Below are positions 16,427 to 21,029 of a DNA stretch of 21,029 bases, one piece after another. Each line of letters starts with the position of its first letter. Positions within the stretch are counted from its first letter, which is position 1. The notes below the pieces were generated by a model. The model saw only the letters and a program-made list of their open reading frames with translations. It searched no databases and was not told the origin of the DNA. The translations under genes and the position numbers were made by a program. This stretch comes from Bacteroidota bacterium (GTDB taxonomy: Bacteria > Bacteroidota > Bacteroidia > Cytophagales > Cyclobacteriaceae). The stretch lies in the NCBI GenBank assembly GCA_023393375.1, contig JAEWLI010000029.1, forward strand, positions 1-21,029, given 5' to 3'.

Positions 16427-16552
16427 ATGGAAGACAAAAAAAAGAAATCCAATTCGCCAGAGACTCCTGAGCCTCCACAAAGAAAAATGCCGGTGCCAGA
16501 GCCTGTTAAAGACAAAGGAAAAAAACAACATGCACCCATTAAGAAAAAGTAG
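16427..16552 (+). CDS. Possible 41-residue Lys/Pro-rich disordered peptide
   Basis: An ATG at 16427 opens a 41-codon frame ending in TAG at 16550-16552. The product begins MEDKKKKSNSPETPEPPQRK, is strongly basic with ten or more Lys and many Pro, and ends IKKK. It contains no aromatic residues and would be disordered. The spacing from the divergent radical SAM gene (about 90 nt) and a plus-strand TATATTTG at 16349-16356 are compatible with a real gene. The bidirectional terminator at 16728-16761 could end its transcript. Such short composition-biased frames are hard to tell from chance, so this stays tentative. Confidence 0.4.
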   Translation: MEDKKKKSNSPETPEPPQRKMPVPEPVKDKGKKQHAPIKKK

Positions 16553-16727
16553 GTTTAGTGAAACTCATAGCATGAAGGAAGCATGTTGAGCTGAGAATTT
16601 GGGGAGTCGGTGAGTTGAAGTTGTAGGTTGGTAGTTTTTTTGTATTGAGAGTTGAAAAGGCGATACCCTGAATTATGTCTTTGGAAGCAATATTAGAAGG
16701 TAGTAATAGATCAATCATACAAAAAAT
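16553..16727. other. Spacer with no recognised element
   Basis: A G/T-rich stretch (16600-16640, GAGTTGAAGTTGTAGGTTGGTAG) has a loose periodic look but no clean unit. No gene or promoter was found. Confidence 0.3.
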
Positions 16728-16761
16728 AAAAAAGGTTGCCTCTTGAGAAGCAACCTTTTTT
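16728..16761. terminator. Bidirectional rho-independent terminator after susD
   Basis: AAAAAAGGTTGC (16728-16739) and GCAACCTTTTTT (16750-16761) form a 12-bp perfect stem with a 10-nt loop, giving T-runs on both strands. It lies 20 nt after the susD stop and would also stop transcripts arriving from the small plus-strand frame. Confidence 0.9.
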
Positions 16762-16781
16762 ATGATATTAATAACTATTCT

Positions 16782-18524
16782 TTAAAATGGCCAACCGGTA
16801 TACAAACCATTGCCATCTCTATACCCTTCAACCTGCTCTAACTGACCTTCAGAAATATCGATCTGAGACTGTGGTATCGGGAAAAAACCCTTTGTATCAT
16901 CATATCGTTTACTGTAACCATCAGAACTAAGAGGTTGGTGTGTTACCAAATTGCCAAAATTATAAATCGGTACATTTACTTGGGATTCCAATCCCTCTTT
17001 TGCGTAATCAGCGCCCCAACGACGCATATCATTCCATCTTAATCCTTCAAATGCAAGCTCGTAACGGCGTTCTTTCTGAAGGTTTTCAAGTGAATACGCA
17101 ACCGGTGGCAAATCTGCCCTGGCCCTGACCTCATTCATATACGAAGCATCTTCAGTCAGCTCTGACATCATCAGCAGCACATCAGCAAAACGGATATACA
17201 TCAAATCAGTGGTATGCGATAATTGTTGGTTATCTGGAGTTTCATACATAACTACACCATAATCGTTTACGTAACTTCCATCAGCTCTTTTACCTGCGAT
17301 ACCATTCATCTTTTTGCCCCAGTAGTTACTTTCCATAACAAAATCCCACTCGCCTCTCTTGTAACCTAATGGAATAACTTCCTTTTCAATATCCATTACG
17401 GAAGCCCATAATCTTGGATCATTGGGTTCATCTGCCAACCATTGGTTAACCAACGATTCTGGAACAGAATTTCCCTGTCCCCAGCCACCTGCAAACGGGT
17501 AAGTATTTGCAAGTGATTGTAGACCTCTTAATGCAAAAAACAACTCATACATATTTCCCATTCCTCTTCCGACATCCCAATTGGTAAAATTAGAAAATTG
17601 CAAAACAAACATAGCTTCCGGGTTTCTGGCACCCTTGTCACTTGCATAGGTAAGTTCTTTACCTGTTTCAGTCATATAATCCTGGATATATTGATAATCT
17701 CCAATACTTACTGAATTGGTATAAGGCCACAATTCATGGAAATCACCTACCAGATGATGACCGCTATTTTCAATACAATCATCCAACCAGTCGATTACAT
17801 TTTGTTTGGAAACGCTTCCTCCATCCGCAAGCGGAAGGGCATCTTTTTGGTAAAAACCTGTATAGAACAAATAAATCCTGGCCATTAATGCCTGCGCAGC
17901 CCAACGGGTAACCCTACCCTCTTCCACCTCAGAATAAGGAACTTTAGGCATAATCTCTATCGCAGTTTTCAAGTCAGAAGCCATTTGCCCATAAAGTTCT
18001 TCTGTTGAAGCGGCAGGCAAGTTTTCTGGTTCTGTACTAATTGAAAGGGGTACATCACCAAATAAGGAAGTCAACTGATAATAAAACCAGGCTCTTAGAA
18101 ACAATGCCTCACCTTTATACTGATCATTTAATTTTTTGCTAATCACAAGGGTATCAAGGAGAGCTAGATTTTCAATTGCATAATTTGCCCTAAAGATGCC
18201 GGTATAAGTTGTAGCCCATGCATGGTCCAACATATTAGGATCCGAATACATGAAGTTTTCATAGGCTTGAGCTTTAACATCATTTAAACCTCCACCGCCT
18301 AATTTGTCATCACTGGCTACTTCAGAAACAAACAAATAGCTTACGTCTGCATTTCTTTGTGCATTATTCATAGTGGTATAAATACCCGCCATCAATTGTT
18401 TTGCATCATCGGGTGTTGTTGGAAAATTCTCTGATGTTTTTTGGGTAAGAGGCTTTTCATCCAAAAAACTCTCGCAGCCCAGCAACATTACCGTAGCGAC
18501 TATAGAATATAATATTTTTTTCAT
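16782..18524 (-). CDS. SusD/RagB-family outer-membrane nutrient-binding lipoprotein
   Basis: With the ATG at 18524 the protein has 580 residues. It begins with a lipoprotein signal (MKKILYSIVATVMLLGC, lipid-bearing Cys17) followed by acidic residues (ESFLDEKP) that favour surface display in Bacteroidota. Typical SusD features follow: an early helical segment (DDAKQLMAGIYTTMNNA), EALFLRAWFYYQLTSLFGDVPLS near residue 140, ARIYLFYTGFY, and near the end LMYIRFADVLLMMSE, ERRYELAFEGLRWNDMRRWG and FFPIPQSQI. It acts with the SusC partner encoded 22 nt upstream as a lid that captures a glycan or peptide at the cell surface. An in-frame TTG three codons earlier is not needed. The operon stops at a terminator with no enzyme gene downstream, so the substrate cannot be read from context. 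Confidence 0.97.
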   Translation of the reverse strand: MKKILYSIVATVMLLGCESFLDEKPLTQKTSENFPTTPDDAKQLMAGIYTTMNNAQRNADVSYLFVSEVASDDKLGGGGLNDVKAQAYENFMYSDPNMLDHAWATTYTGIFRANYAIENLALLDTLVISKKLNDQYKGEALFLRAWFYYQLTSLFGDVPLSISTEPENLPAASTEELYGQMASDLKTAIEIMPKVPYSEVEEGRVTRWAAQALMARIYLFYTGFYQKDALPLADGGSVSKQNVIDWLDDCIENSGHHLVGDFHELWPYTNSVSIGDYQYIQDYMTETGKELTYASDKGARNPEAMFVLQFSNFTNWDVGRGMGNMYELFFALRGLQSLANTYPFAGGWGQGNSVPESLVNQWLADEPNDPRLWASVMDIEKEVIPLGYKRGEWDFVMESNYWGKKMNGIAGKRADGSYVNDYGVVMYETPDNQQLSHTTDLMYIRFADVLLMMSELTEDASYMNEVRARADLPPVAYSLENLQKERRYELAFEGLRWNDMRRWGADYAKEGLESQVNVPIYNFGNLVTHQPLSSDGYSKRYDDTKGFFPIPQSQIDISEGQLEQVEGYRDGNGLYTGWPF

Positions 18525-18546
18525 GATAATCAAAAATTATTTGGTT

Positions 18547-21029
18547 TTAAAATGTTAAACTAACACCTGCCAGAAATGTACGTGGAGTAGGGTAATATCC
18601 GACATCAATTCCTGAAGCCCAGCCCCGACCATCACCATAACCTACCTCAGGATCCATCCCTGAGTAATTGGTTATAGTCAGTAAATTACGAGCACCCACA
18701 TATACACGCGCCTGGCTCATAGGCATGGTAGGTATAAGGTTTTTTAAATCATACCCAATGGTTACATTTGTGATTTTAATATAATCCCCATCTTCAACAT
18801 AAATATCTGAAACATTTAGTCTGTTAGGACTATTGCCTGCGGTTAAACGAGGAAATGAATTAGATGTTCCTTCACCATGCCAGCGTCTTTCCAGAATATC
18901 AGTGGTATAGTTATTAAACTCATTGTCGCCAAATGAACGGTATGATTTCAAGATTTGTTGCCCAAAAGCTCCTTTACCACTGATTGATAAATCCAGTCCT
19001 TTGTAAGAAAAATTAACTCCAAATCCAATGTTCACATCCGGGTGTGGATTACCAATCATTGTTTTATCTGCAGGAGTGACATCGCCATCACCATCTGTAT
19101 CGGCAAAGATTACATCACCTGGTTGTGGGTTATCCTGTAGAAAACCATGCTCCCAAGAAGCAATTTGTTCCTGATTCTGGAAAATTCCATGTGTTTTATA
19201 TCCATAGAAATAGCCAATGGGGTATCCCACTTGTGCACGATATACATGTTCAGTACCCTGAGATATTACATCACCAGGCCCTCTGATTATTCCTTCTGCG
19301 TTGGCAAGCCTGGTAACCTCATTTGTATTTTTCGAAATATTAAATGAAGCACCGTAATTTAAATCGCCTATAGCATCTTTCCAGTTCAACCCTAATTCAA
19401 TTCCTTTATTCGACACATCGCCACCATTAATATAAGGAGCACCAAGTCCATAAACAGCCGGAATAGGAGCTTGCACCAGCCAATCGACAGTCTTTTTATT
19501 ATAATAATCGAAAGCAACCAGCAAGCGGGCATTCATGAAATGAGCATCTAATCCAATATCAAACTGGTCAGAAGTTTCCCATGTAATATCTGGATTAGCC
19601 AGAATTGACTCATAACCTCCCAATTGTTGTACACTTCTATTATTTCCAAAAGTATAGTTATTGTCATTACCGAAAGCGATAATTCTTAAATATTGAAAAG
19701 GGTCAATATTTGAGTTGCCATTTTGGCCCCAGCTACCCCTAAGCTTCAGAAAATCGACAAAACTATTGCCCCTCAAGAAATCCTCCTCTGTCAGAATCCA
19801 ACCTGCTGCAACAGATGGGAAATATCCCCATCGATTACCTGGAGCGAAGTTGGATGAGCCATCCGCCCTCATTACAAGGGTTAACAGATATTTTTCATTA
19901 TAATTATAATTGATCCTTCCAAAGAAAGAAGCTAGTGCACCTCTGCTATCAGGGCCTCCTCCTAAACTTGTAGTTCCTGAAGTTAAGCCGTCGGTATTGT
20001 TGATATAGGCATGTTCATAGCCGACAAAAGTTGGATTTGCATTAACTGTTCTCATATTTGTGCCAAGACCCCATTTTTCAAGGGATTGTCCAACCAATAC
20101 ATCAAATGTATTAAGTCCCGTATTGAAACTATAGCTCAATGTGTTTTCAAAAGTCCAGCTACTACCATTTCCCGAAGACTGCTCTATGCGCCCCGGACTT
20201 AATGAAGCATCGCCAGCAAGAACATAAGCAGGCTGATAGCTACGATAACTACTAGCATATGTTCTGTATCCATAACTACTTCTGAAAAACAAATCCTTTA
20301 CTGGCTGTATCTGAAGATAAGCGTTGCTATTGATGTTATGATTTTTTGTTTCGTTCATCCCTCGGTTCAACACCATTTGAGCTTGAGTATTATATATTCG
20401 GGACGAAATGCCTGCAAGGCCTAAAGCAGTCATATCTGCACCATCAGTATAATCACCCCTTTCATTGAAAACAGGCACCAATGGGCTTCCATTTAACATG
20501 TTGCGAATATCATTATAATACATGCCTCCAACAGCAATACCTGATCTGTCCCGGAAGCTATAATTCATCGTTTGTCCAATTTTGATAATATCAAGTCCGT
20601 TGTTTTTGTAAAGTACATGATCACTATTCAGACGGGCGGTATACTTATCATGATTTGGCTGAACAGGTTTACCCATCACCCCTTCTTGAGAAGCATAAGA
20701 AAATCCCAAAGAAAATACTGATTGATCACTTCCACCGGCAATATTGAATGCATGGTTTTGGGTAGGTGCATTTTTATTATAAATTTCATCCATCCAGTTT
20801 GTCCCATTCCATGCGCCACTTTGAATTTGCTGATATAACCCAGGGATTCTATTTTCCCAGTCCACTGGGTCTCTGCCAGAAGTTGTTCTTTCTTCATTGT
20901 GAATAGCTATAAATTGTGAAGCATTGAGTGGGGTAGCCAAATTAGGAACATCCTGTATGCCATACCACCCATCATAAGTCACAACAGTTTTACCTTGTTT
21001 CCCTTGCTTGGTAGTTACCAGTATAACAC
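18547..21029 (-). CDS. SusC/RagA-family TonB-dependent outer-membrane transporter, 5' end cut off
   Basis: About 827 codons of the C-terminal part are visible and the frame stays open through the right edge. The first residues in view, VILVTTKQGKQGKTVVTYDG, are the end of the TonB plug domain (family pattern xVILVTTKxG), so the signal peptide, the carboxypeptidase-like domain and most of the plug are outside. The rest is barrel: LSDHVLY-type strands, NEKYLLTLVMRADGSSNFAPGNRWGYFPSVAAGW, FLKLRGSWGQNGNSNIDPFQY, DTDGDGDVTPADKTMIGNPHPD and the aromatic terminal strand TFLAGVSLTF. It imports a large nutrient through the outer membrane using TonB energy, gated by the SusD-like lipoprotein encoded 22 nt downstream. 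A GTG at 20982 is an internal codon, not the start. Confidence 0.97.
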   Translation of the reverse strand, partial: VILVTTKQGKQGKTVVTYDGWYGIQDVPNLATPLNASQFIAIHNEERTTSGRDPVDWENRIPGLYQQIQSGAWNGTNWMDEIYNKNAPTQNHAFNIAGGSDQSVFSLGFSYASQEGVMGKPVQPNHDKYTARLNSDHVLYKNNGLDIIKIGQTMNYSFRDRSGIAVGGMYYNDIRNMLNGSPLVPVFNERGDYTDGADMTALGLAGISSRIYNTQAQMVLNRGMNETKNHNINSNAYLQIQPVKDLFFRSSYGYRTYASSYRSYQPAYVLAGDASLSPGRIEQSSGNGSSWTFENTLSYSFNTGLNTFDVLVGQSLEKWGLGTNMRTVNANPTFVGYEHAYINNTDGLTSGTTSLGGGPDSRGALASFFGRINYNYNEKYLLTLVMRADGSSNFAPGNRWGYFPSVAAGWILTEEDFLRGNSFVDFLKLRGSWGQNGNSNIDPFQYLRIIAFGNDNNYTFGNNRSVQQLGGYESILANPDITWETSDQFDIGLDAHFMNARLLVAFDYYNKKTVDWLVQAPIPAVYGLGAPYINGGDVSNKGIELGLNWKDAIGDLNYGASFNISKNTNEVTRLANAEGIIRGPGDVISQGTEHVYRAQVGYPIGYFYGYKTHGIFQNQEQIASWEHGFLQDNPQPGDVIFADTDGDGDVTPADKTMIGNPHPDVNIGFGVNFSYKGLDLSISGKGAFGQQILKSYRSFGDNEFNNYTTDILERRWHGEGTSNSFPRLTAGNSPNRLNVSDIYVEDGDYIKITNVTIGYDLKNLIPTMPMSQARVYVGARNLLTITNYSGMDPEVGYGDGRGWASGIDVGYYPTPRTFLAGVSLTF

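Noticed and set aside
18525..18533. TTG start for susD
   Set aside because: The ATG at 18524 gives a normal lipoprotein signal sequence.
20982..21029. GTG at 20982 as start of the SusC-like protein
   Set aside because: The frame continues upstream with the typical plug-domain sequence VILVTTKQG, so the gene is truncated by the window edge.

Overview
The window comes from a low-GC member of the Bacteroidota, most likely of the Cytophagales/Flammeovirga-like side of the phylum. This is inferred from four things: a SusC/SusD pair, a PorP/SprF-like protein next to a very large repeat-bearing secreted protein (type IX secretion/gliding machinery), a YpdA-type bacillithiol reductase, and several promoters of the Bacteroidota form TTG-N17-23-TAnnTTTG. 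No rRNA, tRNA, CRISPR array, insertion sequence or phage module was seen.

Layout, left to right. (1) 1-6109, minus strand: a PorP/SprF-like outer-membrane protein gene is followed by a giant secreted protein gene that runs off the left edge. At least 1600 residues are visible: signal peptide, Ca-binding-like DNDGDG motif, FG-GAP/VCBS-like repeats, a CARDB-like domain, then at least ten Cys-bounded Ig/PKD/SprB-like repeats. (2) 6110-6650: a spacer with a striking 7-nt tandem repeat and a strong terminator. (3) 6651-9662, minus: a two-gene operon of an unrecognised soluble protein and the membrane pyrophosphatase hppA, with a good promoter at 9827-9856 that overlaps an 11-bp inverted repeat, and a 16-bp palindrome just before the first start codon. 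(4) 10192-10530, minus: a small four-helix membrane protein (YvlD/'phage holin 4' family). (5) 10843-11817, plus: ypdA, the only sizeable plus-strand gene, whose tail overlaps by 8 nt the tail of (6) 11810-14380, minus, a membrane-bound histidine kinase with four PAS-like domains and no response regulator in view. (7) 14633-16335, minus: an Elp3-like radical SAM protein overlapping a DUF6873/GME-fold-like protein. (8) 16427-16552, plus: a possible 41-residue Lys/Pro-rich peptide. (9) 16782-21029, minus: a SusC/SusD nutrient-uptake pair, with susC cut by the right edge and a bidirectional terminator after susD.

How it fits together: the outer surface dominates the two ends (a probable type IX-secreted adhesin with its SprF-like partner; a TonB-dependent SusCD importer). 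The middle holds energy coupling (pyrophosphatase), thiol redox (YpdA), sensing (PAS kinase) and an uncharacterised radical SAM/GME-like pair. The most open questions are the partner gene of hppA with its symmetric DNA sites, and the radical SAM plus GME-like pair. Product names rest on my recognition of motifs, not on database searches.
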